NCBI RefSeq assembly: GCF_015472005.1
Contig: NZ_BMAQ01000009.1
Span: 1-64,000 of the forward strand
DNA length: 64,000 bases
Direction of reading: 5' to 3'
From: Insulibacter thermoxylanivorax
GTDB taxonomy: Bacteria > Bacillota > Bacilli > Paenibacillales > DA-C8
Made by a program: the position numbers and the translations under genes. This document shows, piece by piece, positions 50,664-60,000 of this stretch. The notes under the pieces are model-generated. The model was not told the origin of the DNA. It saw only the letters and a program-made list of their open reading frames with translations, and searched no databases. Positions within the stretch are counted from its first letter, which is position 1. Each line of letters begins with the position of its first letter.

Positions 50664-52562
50664 TCAGCTCGACTTCTTAAACTGGCTGGCATACAGGTCG
50701 TAATAGAAACCTCGCTGATGAAGCAGCTCCTCATGCGTGCCGCGCTCGATGATCTCTCCATGGTTAATGACGAGGATCTGATCCGCCTTGCGGATCGTTC
50801 CCAGCCGGTGAGCGATGACAAAGCTCGTCCGGCCCTTCATCAACTGGCGCATCGCCGTCTGGATATGCATCTCCGTCCGCGTATCGATGCTGCTCGTCGC
50901 TTCATCCAGGATGAGAATCGCCGGATCAGCGAGGATCGCGCGGGCAATCGTCAGCAGCTGCCGCTGCCCTTGGCTGAGGTTCGCACCGCCTGCCGTGAGC
51001 ATCGTGTCGTAACCCTGCGGCAGCTTCTGAATGAAGCTGTGCGCATTGGCGAGCTTCGCCGCCGCTTCCACTTCTTCGTCCGTCGCCTCCAAGCGGCCGA
51101 AGCGGATATTCTCGCGAATCGTGTCCGAGTACAGATATGCATCCTGCAGCACGAGACCGATCCGGCGGCGCAGGCTGTCCTTATCCAGCTCCCGGATATC
51201 CGTGCCGTCGATGGTGATGCAGCCCGAATCGATCTCATAGAATCGGGTCAGAAGATTGATGATTGTCGTCTTCCCCGCACCCGTCGGGCCGACCAGCGCG
51301 ATCATCTGTCCTGGAGAAGCGCGCAGGGAGATCCGATTCAGTACAGGGGCGCCCTTTTGATAGCTGAAACACACATCTTCGAAAACAACCTCCCCCCGCA
51401 CATCCTTCAACGTTTTCACCGAGCCGCTCTGCTGCTCGTACTCCGATTCCGTATCGATCGTCTCGAATACCCGCTCCGCACCGGCGATGGCCGACTGCAC
51501 GAGGTTGAACTGATTCGCCAGGTCGTTGAGCGGTCTCTGGAACTGCTTCGAATAGTTGAGGAACGCCACGACGACCCCGACGGATGTCCAGCCTTGGAAT
51601 GCCATCCAGCCGCCGACTCCTGCCATCAAGGCGAAGCTGATGTTATTCAGCATGTTCATCATCGGGCCGACGGTGCCCGAGAAGATCTGCGCACGTATGC
51701 CGGCTTCCGTAAGCGTGGTGTTGATCTCCCTGAACCGGCTGAGCGAGGTCTGTTCCCTTCGGTATACTTGGATGACCTTCTGCCCGGAGATCGTCTCCTC
51801 GATGAAACTGTTCAGCTCACCGAGATGCGCTTGCTGTTTGCTGAAGTACTTCCTCGTCCACTTGGCAATCGTCCTCGTGAACAGCAGAACCAGAGGGATC
51901 GTCACCATGCTGACCAGCGTCAGCCAGACGTTCAGATAGAGCATGATCGCCACAGATCCAGCAAGGGCCAGGATGCTGGAGATCAGCTGAGTGACGCTTT
52001 GGTTCAACGTTCCGGATACGTTCTCGATGTCATTCGTCGTCCGGCTCATCAATTCCCCATGGGTTTGGCTGTCGAAGAAGCGGATCGGCAGAACCTGCAG
52101 CCGTTCGAAGATATCCCGCCGCATCTCCTGCACCGTATGCATGGAGACCTTCACCATGATGAATTGCTGCAGCCATGAGGTCAGCGATTGCATGGCATAG
52201 ACGGCCAATAGAAACAAGCTGAGCCGAACCAATCCCGCATAGTCCCCGGGGATGATATAGTCATCCACCGCCGAGCCCAACAGGTAAGGAGCGATGAGCG
52301 AGCATGCCGTCGCAGCGATGGTGCAGAGCAGCACACCGTATAGTCCAGCTCGATACACCCTGAGATACTGCCAGATCCGCTTCAGAGTCCGGGCAGTATT
52401 CTTCGGCTTCGCCTTGCTTAGTACGATCCCCCTGGGACCGCCGCCGCGCATGCTGAAGTCGGGACCAGAAGGCGGTGCGCCTGCTCCGGCAGCGGCCGGG
52501 CCGGAAGAACCCGCACCCGCCGCCGATCTTCCCGGTTGAAACTGTCCCGGCTGATTAGCCAT
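50664..52562 (-). CDS. Heterodimeric ABC exporter, subunit B
   Basis: A 632-residue half-transporter with a membrane domain (six helices, about 70-365) fused to an ATPase domain (about 385-630). Walker A is GPTGAGKTT, the signature is LSQGQRQ rather than LSGGQ, and Walker B is ILILDEATSSID. An Ala/Gly/Pro-rich segment of about 45 residues (residues 3-45) precedes the first helix. AAGGAGGAAG lies before ATG 52562, which overlaps the end of the other subunit gene. With that gene it should form a BmrCD/YheIH-type drug exporter. Confidence 0.93.
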   Translation of the reverse strand: MANQPGQFQPGRSAAGAGSSGPAAAGAGAPPSGPDFSMRGGGPRGIVLSKAKPKNTARTLKRIWQYLRVYRAGLYGVLLCTIAATACSLIAPYLLGSAVDDYIIPGDYAGLVRLSLFLLAVYAMQSLTSWLQQFIMVKVSMHTVQEMRRDIFERLQVLPIRFFDSQTHGELMSRTTNDIENVSGTLNQSVTQLISSILALAGSVAIMLYLNVWLTLVSMVTIPLVLLFTRTIAKWTRKYFSKQQAHLGELNSFIEETISGQKVIQVYRREQTSLSRFREINTTLTEAGIRAQIFSGTVGPMMNMLNNISFALMAGVGGWMAFQGWTSVGVVVAFLNYSKQFQRPLNDLANQFNLVQSAIAGAERVFETIDTESEYEQQSGSVKTLKDVRGEVVFEDVCFSYQKGAPVLNRISLRASPGQMIALVGPTGAGKTTIINLLTRFYEIDSGCITIDGTDIRELDKDSLRRRIGLVLQDAYLYSDTIRENIRFGRLEATDEEVEAAAKLANAHSFIQKLPQGYDTMLTAGGANLSQGQRQLLTIARAILADPAILILDEATSSIDTRTEMHIQTAMRQLMKGRTSFVIAHRLGTIRKADQILVINHGEIIERGTHEELLHQRGFYYDLYASQFKKSS

Positions 52563-54294
52563 ATCTTGCTTCCTCCTTCCCCAATTGGGACTCGTAGATC
52601 TCTTGATAGATTCGGTTCGATGCCAGCAGCTCCGCATGGGTCCCCGAGGCGGCGATCCTTCCTTGATCCATCACCAGGATGGTGTCCGCATCCATGACGG
52701 AGGAGATCCGCTGGGCGATCATGATCGTCGTCCGTCCCCGCATCAGCTCCGCCAAAGCCTGCTGCAGACGGGACTCCGTCCCCATATCGAGGGCGCTGGT
52801 GCTGTCGTCCAAGATCAGGATCGCCGGCTTAAGGATCAGCGCCCGCGCAATGGCGATGCGCTGCTTCTGCCCTCCGGACAGGTTCACGCCGCGCTGGCCG
52901 AGCTGCGTATCATAGCCGTTCGGGAGAGCGGTGATGAAGTCATGGGCTTGGGCTGCCTTCGCCGCGGCGATGACCTCCTCCTCCGCGGCCTCCGGCTTGC
53001 CGAAGCGGATATTATCGCGGATCGTGCCGGAGAAGAGGATCGTCTCCTGCAGCACGATGCCGATCTGTCTGCGCAGTTCATACAGATCATGTTCACGCAC
53101 ATCAACACCGCCCACAAGCACGGCACCGCTTGTCGCATCATAGAGGCGCGGGATCAAACCGACCAGGGAGGATTTCCCCGCACCGGTAGCGCCGATGATC
53201 GCGACTTTCTGTCCATGCTCTACGGTGAAACTGACATCTTGCAGGACGAGCTCCGATGATGAACCATAGGAGAAGCTGACGCTCTGGAACTCGACCCGGC
53301 CCATATCCCCAGCTGCAACCTTCACCGGCTTCGCCGGCGGACGTATCTCTGACTGCGTATTCATCACTTCTAACACGCGATCGGCGGACACTTTGGCACT
53401 CGACAGTCGAACCAGCAGCATCGCCACAGAGGACATCGAGAACAGCACTTGTGTCACATAGTTGATAAACGCCACCAAACTCCCCACTTCAAAAGAACCG
53501 CCGATGACATCCTTGCCTCCCATCAAGAGGACGATGATGATGCTGACATTCAGGATCAACATCAGGATCGGCATGTTCACGGCCACCAGCCGCTGTGCTC
53601 GGACCGCCGTCTGCGTATAATCCGTGTTCGCTCGACCGAAGCGTTTTTTCTCATAATCCGCCCGCACAAACGCCTTCGAGACGCGCATCCCCGCCAAGTT
53701 CTCCTGGAGCACGGTGTTCACGCGGTCTAGACGCTGCTGCACTTTGGTGAACATCGGCAAAGCCAGGCGGATGATCATGAACATCACGATGAACAAGAGC
53801 GGCACGGAGACGGCCAAGATCCCCGCCAGCTTCGGACTGATGATGACCGCCATGACGATACTGCCGACAGCAAGCAGCGGTGAACGGACGAAGATGCGCA
53901 GCAGCATCTGCACCATCATCTGAATCTGGACGATATCGTTGGTCAAGCGGGTGATCAGCGAACCGGTCTTTAGATCATCCAGATTCTTGAAGGAGAACGT
54001 CTGTACATGCTGGAAGAGATCATGCCTTAGATCCGCTCCGAATCGCTGGGCGGCGATGGATGAGTAGATCGTGCAGCCTACGCCGCCGATGATCCCGATC
54101 AGCGCCACCGTGATCATGATCAGTCCCGTCCGTCCAATATGGGCAAAATCCCCCGCCATGACGCCGTGGTCGATGATACTTGCCATAAGCGCAGGCTGCA
54201 GCAGATCCATCACGACTTCCAAGACCATGAGCAGCGGCGCCAGTATCGCCGCCTTCCAATGCGGCCGAAGATAACGCAACAGTCTAATCATCTT
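52555..54294 (-). CDS. Heterodimeric ABC exporter, subunit A
   Basis: A 579-residue half-transporter with six helices (about 15-300) and an ATPase domain with Walker A GATGAGKSS, signature LSGGQKQR and Walker B LILDDSTSALD. The catalytic residue after Walker B is Asp (DDST) instead of Glu, as in the degenerate site of heterodimeric exporters; the partner has the normal DEATS. ATG 54294 has GAGGTG just upstream and overlaps the MarR gene by 11 bp. All three genes form one operon. Confidence 0.93.
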   Translation of the reverse strand, partial: KMIRLLRYLRPHWKAAILAPLLMVLEVVMDLLQPALMASIIDHGVMAGDFAHIGRTGLIMITVALIGIIGGVGCTIYSSIAAQRFGADLRHDLFQHVQTFSFKNLDDLKTGSLITRLTNDIVQIQMMVQMLLRIFVRSPLLAVGSIVMAVIISPKLAGILAVSVPLLFIVMFMIIRLALPMFTKVQQRLDRVNTVLQENLAGMRVSKAFVRADYEKKRFGRANTDYTQTAVRAQRLVAVNMPILMLILNVSIIIVLLMGGKDVIGGSFEVGSLVAFINYVTQVLFSMSSVAMLLVRLSSAKVSADRVLEVMNTQSEIRPPAKPVKVAAGDMGRVEFQSVSFSYGSSSELVLQDVSFTVEHGQKVAIIGATGAGKSSLVGLIPRLYDATSGAVLVGGVDVREHDLYELRRQIGIVLQETILFSGTIRDNIRFGKPEAAEEEVIAAAKAAQAHDFITALPNGYDTQLGQRGVNLSGGQKQRIAIARALILKPAILILDDSTSALDMGTESRLQQALAELMRGRTTIMIAQRISSVMDADTILVMDQGRIAASGTHAELLASNRIYQEIYESQLGKEEARYG

Positions 54295-54913
54295 GCACCT
54301 CATCATCGTTATTCGAAGCTTCATCCTTCATATCTTCATCTGCTTCATTCGAATCTTCACTTGCCTCGGTATTGGCCTCAGCACTTGCCTCCATATTTTC
54401 CTCGGCCCCGGCCTCGGCTTCACTGCGGGATGTGCCGCGGGATCTGCTGATATTCCGATTGATCCTCAGCAATAGTTGACGCAGGATATGAATGTCCTCA
54501 TCGGTAAAGCCTTCGATGGCTTGCTGTTCCAATCGTTCTAAGGTCTCGCGCACATCTTCCAGGATCTCGAGCCCTTTATCTGTCAGATAGATCCGCGAGA
54601 TCCGCTGATCTTCCACATCCGCCTCACGGCGCAAGAGCCCGTTCTTCTCCATGCGTTTGATCATCACCGTCAGCGTCGCCGGCGTGATCTCCAGCTGTTC
54701 TGCCAATTCCTTCTGACTCTGCCCGTTCTGCCGGGCTAAGGCGAACATCAGCGGCGGCTGTCCGGGATAGACATCATACTCACTGAGTTCCGCGTGAATA
54801 TGGTTAAAGTGGTGTCTTGAGATATGGTACATCATCGCCATGATCGGTTTATCCCGGATGCGGCGGTGCCCTCCATGCCCCTGTCCTCTGCCGCTATGTC
54901 CATGTCTGCGCAT
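54284..54913 (-). CDS. MarR family regulator with acidic C-terminal tail
   Basis: A 209-residue repressor. The winged helix-turn-helix (about 55-120) contains QKELAEQLEITPATLTVMI and the basic wing DVEDQRISRIYLT. It is preceded by a Gly/His-rich stretch (HGHSGRGQGHGGHRR) and followed by about 45 residues that are mostly Glu, Asp, Ala, Ser and Asn, much longer than a normal MarR tail. GGAGG lies 7 nt before ATG 54913. It is the first gene of the exporter operon and probably represses it via the palindrome at 54969. Confidence 0.88.
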   Translation of the reverse strand: MRRHGHSGRGQGHGGHRRIRDKPIMAMMYHISRHHFNHIHAELSEYDVYPGQPPLMFALARQNGQSQKELAEQLEITPATLTVMIKRMEKNGLLRREADVEDQRISRIYLTDKGLEILEDVRETLERLEQQAIEGFTDEDIHILRQLLLRINRNISRSRGTSRSEAEAGAEENMEASAEANTEASEDSNEADEDMKDEASNNDDEVQDD

Positions 54914-54968
54914 CATACATCCTCCATTTTTTATGTACAATAGAAGCACCAACAGCATTCGTCACGAA

Positions 54969-54988
54969 TTAGTTAGTCGGCTAACTAA
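54969..54988. promoter_or_regulatory. MarR-type operator palindrome
   Basis: TTAGTTAG-TCGG-CTAACTAA is a perfect 20-bp inverted repeat beginning 2 bp downstream of the -10 of the exporter promoter. This is the normal place and size for a MarR repressor site. Confidence 0.75.
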
Positions 54989-54989
54989 T

Positions 54990-55018
54990 AAGATAATCGA
55001 AAAACCCTGCCTTGTAAA
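54990..55018 (-). promoter_or_regulatory. Promoter of the MarR-exporter operon
   Basis: On the minus strand TTTACA (55013-55018), 17-bp spacer, TATCTT (54990-54995), followed immediately by the palindromic operator. Confidence 0.6.
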
Positions 55019-55051
55019 CACAACATTCATACATCTTCATTCAACAAAATG

Positions 55052-55080
55052 GGAACTATTCACATCGTGGGGAGGTCTAT
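55052..55080 (+). promoter_or_regulatory. Candidate self-regulated ECF promoter
   Basis: GGGAAC at 55052-55057, 17-bp spacer, GGTCTA at 55075-55080. ECF promoters usually have an AAC-type -35 and a GTC-type -10 with this spacing. It lies directly upstream of the sigma factor gene, leaving a very short leader. Confidence 0.45.
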
Positions 55081-55103
55081 TCTAGTGAAAGGAGGAGGAA
55101 CCT

Positions 55104-55670
55104 GTGCAAGAACACTACCTATACGATGTCGCCGCAATCGATGTAGAAGACCTTCGGGCCTTGATGGAGCACTACGGCGAGGACGTGTGGAAGTATGCCT
55201 ATTTCCTGACTGGAGATCCCCATCTGGCCGATGATATCGCACAGGAGACCTTTATCAGGGCATACCGCAGCTTTCATACCTTCCGCCGGGAATCCTCAGT
55301 CAAGTCTTGGCTGCTCAAGATCACCAGGAATACCGCCTTCACAGCACAGCGCAGAGCATTCCTGCGGAAAGCGGTGCTGCTGGACAGCCGTTCACCGGAT
55401 GGATCCCCCTCTGTCTCTGCAGGACATAGGACGGCTCCTTCTGCTGAAGAAACCGTCATCGCCTATGAAACGGAAGCAGAACTATGGCAAGTGATCATGG
55501 AACTGCCGAGGAAATTTCGCGATCCGCTGATCCTGCGGTTCCATTATCAGTTCAGTATGGAAGAGATCGCAGAGATCTTGAACATCTCCGTCGGAACGGT
55601 CAAATCAAGAATCCACCGCGCTAAACAGAAAGCAGCGAATATCCTGAAGGGGAGGAAGATCTATGATTGA
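55104..55670 (+). CDS. ECF-type RNA polymerase sigma factor
   Basis: A 188-residue alternative sigma factor. Region 2 (about 20-85) includes YAYFLTGDPHLADDIAQETFIRAY, and region 4 (about 130-180) includes LPRKFRDPLILRFHYQFSMEEIAEIL and the helix-turn-helix VGTVKSRIHRAK. GTG start with AAAGGAGGAGG upstream. It overlaps the membrane anti-sigma gene by 8 bp, the normal arrangement for a sigma/anti-sigma pair. The signal is unknown. Confidence 0.92.
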   Translation: MQEHYLYDVAAIDVEDLRALMEHYGEDVWKYAYFLTGDPHLADDIAQETFIRAYRSFHTFRRESSVKSWLLKITRNTAFTAQRRAFLRKAVLLDSRSPDGSPSVSAGHRTAPSAEETVIAYETEAELWQVIMELPRKFRDPLILRFHYQFSMEEIAEILNISVGTVKSRIHRAKQKAANILKGRKIYD

Positions 55671-56433
55671 TCAAGATTCGTTCTGGGAAGAGAAACTCGC
55701 CCGTCCCCCATTCCGCGGGAAGCGATTCACACCGGAGATGATGACCAAGGTTGAGCTGCGTGTGCAGCGCATCTCCCGATCCCGCTCGGTCTGCCCGCTG
55801 CCTGCAGCAGCCATGCTCATCCTTGCCCTTGGCATGTTGATCATCCTCCCGGTATGGATCTCGGGCCATGTTATGGAAACCAGCGTCCCAGCTGGGCCGC
55901 AGCCCGGTACAGAGATCGAACCGCCGGTCGATCCTGCACCCTTTGAACCTGTGATTGAACCAGTGAAGCTGGAGCTCAAAGAGGGCGACGGAGGCAATCT
56001 GGAATTCTGGAAGCTGTTGGATGCTGATGCATATCGCGGTACCGACCAGACGATCATCGAATTCGCGAAAGCTCTGATGCTGCGGGAACTGGGGGCGCTC
56101 AGCGGACAATCGGTGCCCGCTGACCGCTTATGGGAACACGTCGAGGACAAGAAACTCTTAGACCGCTATGATATTTCCAGTCCATGGGTGCAAGAAGTCC
56201 ATATCGAACAGGTGATAGAACAAGACGGCGAAGTTCATTATCGCCTGCGGTTGATGCTGACAGACTCCACGGGTTCCGCCTTCTACGAAACCTTGCGGAT
56301 GAACATCGCCGCGGACACGAACCTGATCCGTGAAGTACAGATCATCGAAGATGAGGACGGGGATGGCCATGCAGAGAAGCCTTCGAATACGGAGTCGAGC
56401 TCTAACAACCGCATATGGCACCGGGATCCGTGA
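55663..56433 (+). CDS. Membrane anti-sigma factor-like protein (probably frame-shifted)
   Basis: A 256-residue product with a 40-residue cytosolic start, one membrane helix (about 45-68) and an extracellular domain. It overlaps the sigma gene, so it is very likely its anti-sigma factor, although no zinc-binding HxxxCxxC motif is present. The frame ends in RIWHRDP, an abrupt tail; the next good coding sequence continues in another frame from about 56420. This suggests the true product is longer. Confidence 0.65.
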   Translation: MIDQDSFWEEKLARPPFRGKRFTPEMMTKVELRVQRISRSRSVCPLPAAAMLILALGMLIILPVWISGHVMETSVPAGPQPGTEIEPPVDPAPFEPVIEPVKLELKEGDGGNLEFWKLLDADAYRGTDQTIIEFAKALMLRELGALSGQSVPADRLWEHVEDKKLLDRYDISSPWVQEVHIEQVIEQDGEVHYRLRLMLTDSTGSAFYETLRMNIAADTNLIREVQIIEDEDGDGHAEKPSNTESSSNNRIWHRDP

Positions 56434-56808
56434 TTCGGAGCTCAAAGTACTGAACGCTGATCTGGAAGAGCTCCCTGAGCAGGTTCCGCGCACCGCGGTT
56501 GAGTCGCTGGTCGAAGCCAGACTTGATCGGCATGACCACAGCCGCACCTATACCTTTGTGTTGAATGGAGAGGAACGAAGCTTCACGTATGAGGAAAGCG
56601 ATGCCGGCATGTGGTTCGATACCCCCGTTTTCGGCAACACCCTCCGTTATCGGGCAGAAGACGGCGCCATCTATGCGGACGTATCCGTTCAGGTTTCACT
56701 GGTTTCTATCCACTAACCGTTACGCTGCGCTATCAAGATCAGGACGGGGAATGGCTGCAGTTGATGCAGCTTTTACAGATCCATAAGATTTCGATCCTCG
56801 ACTCATAA
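56330..56808 (+). pseudogene. Displaced C-terminal part of the anti-sigma protein in two other frames
   Basis: Bases about 56420-56690 encode SELKVLNADLEELPEQV...DVSVQ in frame 2, ending at a stop at 56716. From about 56692 to 56808 the coding-like sequence GFTGFYPLTVTLRYQDQDGEWLQLM continues in frame 1 and ends at a normal stop. Joining the three frames would give one protein of about 380 residues with two single-base shifts. It could be a decayed gene or sequencing errors. Confidence 0.55.
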
Positions 56809-56821
56809 GGACCCCTAAGCG

Positions 56822-56872
56822 TAGGCGGCTTAACGTCTCCGGCAGACCAGACGAAAGCCGCCTTGTTTATTA
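56822..56872 (+). terminator. Rho-independent terminator of the sigma/anti-sigma operon
   Basis: AGGCGGCTT and AAGCCGCCT form the stem, followed by TGTTTATT, 14 bp after the last coding-like sequence. Confidence 0.75.
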
Positions 56873-56962
56873 GGAAGACATCCGTTGTACAGGACAGCTT
56901 CCGTACAAGGCGGCTTGACATGTCTCTAACCCTTCGGCATTAGATCCGTCCCTGCGTTCATA

Positions 56963-58213
56963 CTATACGATCTCCTTCCGCTTGTGCAGATAGGAATAGA
57001 GCACAATCCCTGAAACCGTGCACAGCAAAGCACATAATCCAATTACACCATAACCCGCTTGCAGACCGCGGAGCAGACCCAGCGAAGTGTCTGAGCCGTA
57101 TAGATGTTTCGTCACCTCGATCACACCGCCGATTAGATAGTTGCCGATGACGCTCCCAACCCCCATCAAAGTGACCGTAAAGGTGATGACCGTATCACTC
57201 TCCTTCGGGTATCGCTTCGCGATAAGCGCCATCACCGTCGGATAGATCATCGCGATTCCTGCGCCGGACAGTGCAAACAGGAACGCCGCGGGTTCACCGA
57301 ATATCAGCGCCCCAAAGGTACACAACCCGGATGCCAGCGAAAACACGATCAGAGACAGGGTATATCCGAAGCGATCCGTCAACGTTCCCAGGAATAGACG
57401 CGCAAACGTGAAGCAGACGAAGAACATGGACAGCATCCCGGAAGCCGATACGGTATCCCAGTCATAAGCCTTCTCCAGGAAGTTGACGAGCCATCCGCCG
57501 ACGGCCAACTCGGAGACAACACCGAAGGTCAAGATGAGCACGGTCAGCCACAGCGCCGGATCCCTAAGCAATGTACTTACCGGGGTGCGCTCTGCCGTCT
57601 CTTCTTCTGCCTCAGGAAACTTGCCCATAAGCGTCAATATCATCGGGATGATCGACAGGGACAGCATGACGAGATACATACCCCGCCAATCTAAGGTATA
57701 GCCGTAGATCGTCACTTTCATCAGTCCCGTGGCGATCAGCGGCGCGGCGATGGAACTGAGTCCGTAGAAGCCGTGGGCGATATTCATCATCATTCCGGTA
57801 TTGCGCACGAAGATCCGCGCCCCCAGGATGGCGAGTGCAATCTCCAGCATGCCGTTGCCGATGTACATCAGAAAATAGGATGCTGTAAACCAGCCGAACT
57901 GCTGCGCGAGGAACATAAACACGCCGGCAATCGTCATGGACGCAAAGGCCATGACCGTCACGCGTTTAATTCCCCACAGTCTGGTTAAGTACGCTGTAAA
58001 GGAGCAAGCGATCAGATATCCGAGGGAATTTAAGGACAGCAGTGTCCCCACCTGCGCTTCACTCAGCATGAAATCGAATTGAATGCGGGGGATCGCAGGT
58101 CCTTTGATATTCTCTGAGATCCCGAAAATAACAAAACCGACGAAAATCGTCGCCACTTGCAGAACATAGACTTTGTTTAATCTCTGTTGTATCCTTGCTG
58201 GACGCTTCTCCAC
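56963..58213 (-). CDS. Major facilitator superfamily transporter
   Basis: A 416-residue, 12-helix transporter. The loop 2-3 region and DRFGYTLSLIVFSLASG (after helix 8) are typical MFS landmarks. It resembles FucP/FsbP-like sugar or drug permeases in length, but no substrate motif is clear. GTG 58213 follows AAGGAG by 9 nt, giving MEKRPARIQQ; the reading frame extends to 58258 without a better site. It is a single gene convergent to the sigma/anti-sigma operon. Confidence 0.85.
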   Translation of the reverse strand: MEKRPARIQQRLNKVYVLQVATIFVGFVIFGISENIKGPAIPRIQFDFMLSEAQVGTLLSLNSLGYLIACSFTAYLTRLWGIKRVTVMAFASMTIAGVFMFLAQQFGWFTASYFLMYIGNGMLEIALAILGARIFVRNTGMMMNIAHGFYGLSSIAAPLIATGLMKVTIYGYTLDWRGMYLVMLSLSIIPMILTLMGKFPEAEEETAERTPVSTLLRDPALWLTVLILTFGVVSELAVGGWLVNFLEKAYDWDTVSASGMLSMFFVCFTFARLFLGTLTDRFGYTLSLIVFSLASGLCTFGALIFGEPAAFLFALSGAGIAMIYPTVMALIAKRYPKESDTVITFTVTLMGVGSVIGNYLIGGVIEVTKHLYGSDTSLGLLRGLQAGYGVIGLCALLCTVSGIVLYSYLHKRKEIV

Positions 58214-58280
58214 TCCGATTCTCTCCTTGCAGCTGTTAATCGTGATCGTCTCATGCATCTCAGGTGCGGATTCCGCTTAC

Positions 58281-58308
58281 GCTGAGTCAACATTTTCTGG
58301 CGTCTCAC
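58281..58308. repeat. Single family B repeat unit
   Basis: GCTGAGTCAACATTTTCTGG plus CGTCTCAC is a family B unit in reverse orientation (TGAGACG...TTGACTCA on the other strand). A second, decayed CGTCTCAT occurs 54 bp away at 58247, so this may be the remnant of an array. Confidence 0.6.
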
Positions 58309-58497
58309 GTAACCGATCTCAATTGATCATATTTCCGCCCTGCTCTAAGACGATACGATGACGATCAGATGCACAACACATCCATATTATCATCTATATC
58401 TCGTCTGTGCCATCGGTCGGCATGTTTTATCCAACTGCCTCCCTGCTCATCCATTACCAGCCCAAGCATGCTCTCCTTCCACAAGGAAAAGAAGAAG

Positions 58498-58526
58498 AGC
58501 ACTGACCCCAGCATATGGCCAGTGCT
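58498..58526 (-). terminator. Terminator of the ABC-2 operon
   Basis: On the minus strand AGCACTGGCC and GGTCAGTGCT form the stem (loop ATATGCTGG), followed by CTTCTTCTTTT. It is 138 bp after the last permease stop. Confidence 0.5.
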
Positions 58527-58663
58527 AACTCCATACATCACGCAAATTTGCATCTATATCCCTAAACATCTATCACGTTAACTTATATCTCTTATATCTA
58601 ACTTATATCTATCTTCATCATACATTCAACGTCCAGTTACCTGGTTCATCCTCAACCCTCCAC

Positions 58664-59935
58664 TCAGATTCCGTACGCTTTCATCGCCTTCCAGAGTTCC
58701 TTCAGCGTAGGACGCTTGCCGTACATGAGCACGCCAGTGCGGTAGATCTTCGCCGACAGCCAGCTCAATCCCCAGATCGCGGCAAGCTGAATGGCGATCG
58801 ACAGCCAGATCTCCCATAATGCCGGATCACTCATGCCGATGCGCACGAACATGATGAGCGGCGCGAGGAACGGCACATAAGACGTAATCGTGATCATCGG
58901 TGTATTCGGATTCTGCGTTCCGGAGAAGGCGATGAAGAAAGCGATAATGACGAGCACCATCACCGGCGTGATCGCCTGATTCAGCTCCTCCGTGCGGCTG
59001 ACCAAAGAGCCGATCGCCGCCGACAGAGTACCGTAGGTGAAATAGCCGATCAAATAGAAGATCAAGAAGTAGTAGAATAAGCTCGAATCCAGCTTGCTCA
59101 GATCGAATCCGATCTCATGGATCACATCGGTATTGCCCGGTACCAAGAGAAAGTTTCCGACGATCACCGCGACGAAGAATAGCAGCTGCACAAGGCCTAG
59201 CAGACAGATGCCGATCAGCTTTCCGGCCATCTGCGTGATCGGGGACACCGAAGAGATTAGGATCTCCATCACCCGCGAGCTTTTCTCGGCGGTGATCTCC
59301 GTCGCGATCATCTGACCATACATGATAACCGCCATGTACAGGAAGAAGATCATGACATAGACGAGCAGATAAGCCATCATCACTTCATCGATCGACTTGC
59401 CGTCGCCGTCCGAAGTGAGAAGCACCTGTTCACTGGTCAACATCACCGGCGAAGTGATCCGTTCGAATTGCTCCCTTGGCAGATCGAGTTCCTCAATCAG
59501 GATCTGCTGCTTGACCCTGTTCAGAGCCGTGCTTAATTCTTCCAGCACATTGAACTCCATCGTTCCCCGTGATTTGTAGACCGCGCTTGGAAAATCTGCA
59601 GCCTGCTCATCGAATACCAGATAGCCGACGATCTCCTTCTCAGCGAGTTTCTCTCGCGCCGCTTGCTCCGACTGCCCGCTCATATCGATGATCCGGTAGG
59701 CGGGGTTCTCCTGCTGCGCGTAGTATGCGATGAGCCCCTGTACGACTTCTGACGGTCCGTTCAACACAGCGATCGCATCGGGCTCAGATTCCCCGCTGCC
59801 AAACAGACTGAACAGCCGCGGCAAATTGATAAGACCCGTGATGATCAAGAAGAAGACCAGACTCACCACGAGGAAGGTTTTCGACTTAAGACGCGTCATG
59901 AACGTGAAACGAATGATGGACATCAAACCCTGCAC
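58664..59935 (-). CDS. ABC-2 type permease (NatB-like), copy 2
   Basis: A 423-residue permease with an N-terminal helix, a long outward domain (about 45-175) and five to six C-terminal helices. EITAEKSSRVMEILISSVSP near 213 is the cytoplasmic coupling motif of the NatB family. GTG 59935 follows AAGGTG by 6 nt. It is a paralogue of the permease just upstream (both end TGVLMYGKRP...LKELWKAM-like), from local duplication. With the NatA-like ATPase it may export sodium, peptides or drugs. Confidence 0.88.
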   Translation of the reverse strand: MQGLMSIIRFTFMTRLKSKTFLVVSLVFFLIITGLINLPRLFSLFGSGESEPDAIAVLNGPSEVVQGLIAYYAQQENPAYRIIDMSGQSEQAAREKLAEKEIVGYLVFDEQAADFPSAVYKSRGTMEFNVLEELSTALNRVKQQILIEELDLPREQFERITSPVMLTSEQVLLTSDGDGKSIDEVMMAYLLVYVMIFFLYMAVIMYGQMIATEITAEKSSRVMEILISSVSPITQMAGKLIGICLLGLVQLLFFVAVIVGNFLLVPGNTDVIHEIGFDLSKLDSSLFYYFLIFYLIGYFTYGTLSAAIGSLVSRTEELNQAITPVMVLVIIAFFIAFSGTQNPNTPMITITSYVPFLAPLIMFVRIGMSDPALWEIWLSIAIQLAAIWGLSWLSAKIYRTGVLMYGKRPTLKELWKAMKAYGI

Positions 59936-60000
59936 GATATTCACCTTCTTTGCTCAGTATTATCCCAGCATGATCTCAATATCAACGCCCTGTCGGCGCA

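Larger units (their letters stand above)
58214..58663. other. Spacer between MFS gene and ABC-2 operon
   Basis: 450 bp. It holds one lone family B unit at 58281-58308, a hairpin terminator at 58498-58526, and at 58580-58615 a short run of TTATATCT repeats. A 62-residue minus-strand frame at 58365-58553 crosses the terminator and is unlikely to be a gene. Confidence 0.55.

Noticed and set aside
50607-52178. 523-residue plus-strand frame
   Set aside because: It lies antisense to the ABC exporter subunit and reads as an Arg/His/Leu-rich shadow of the reverse strand.
58365-58553. 62-residue minus-strand frame in the spacer
   Set aside because: It crosses the terminator hairpin, has no ribosome site and no recognisable sequence.
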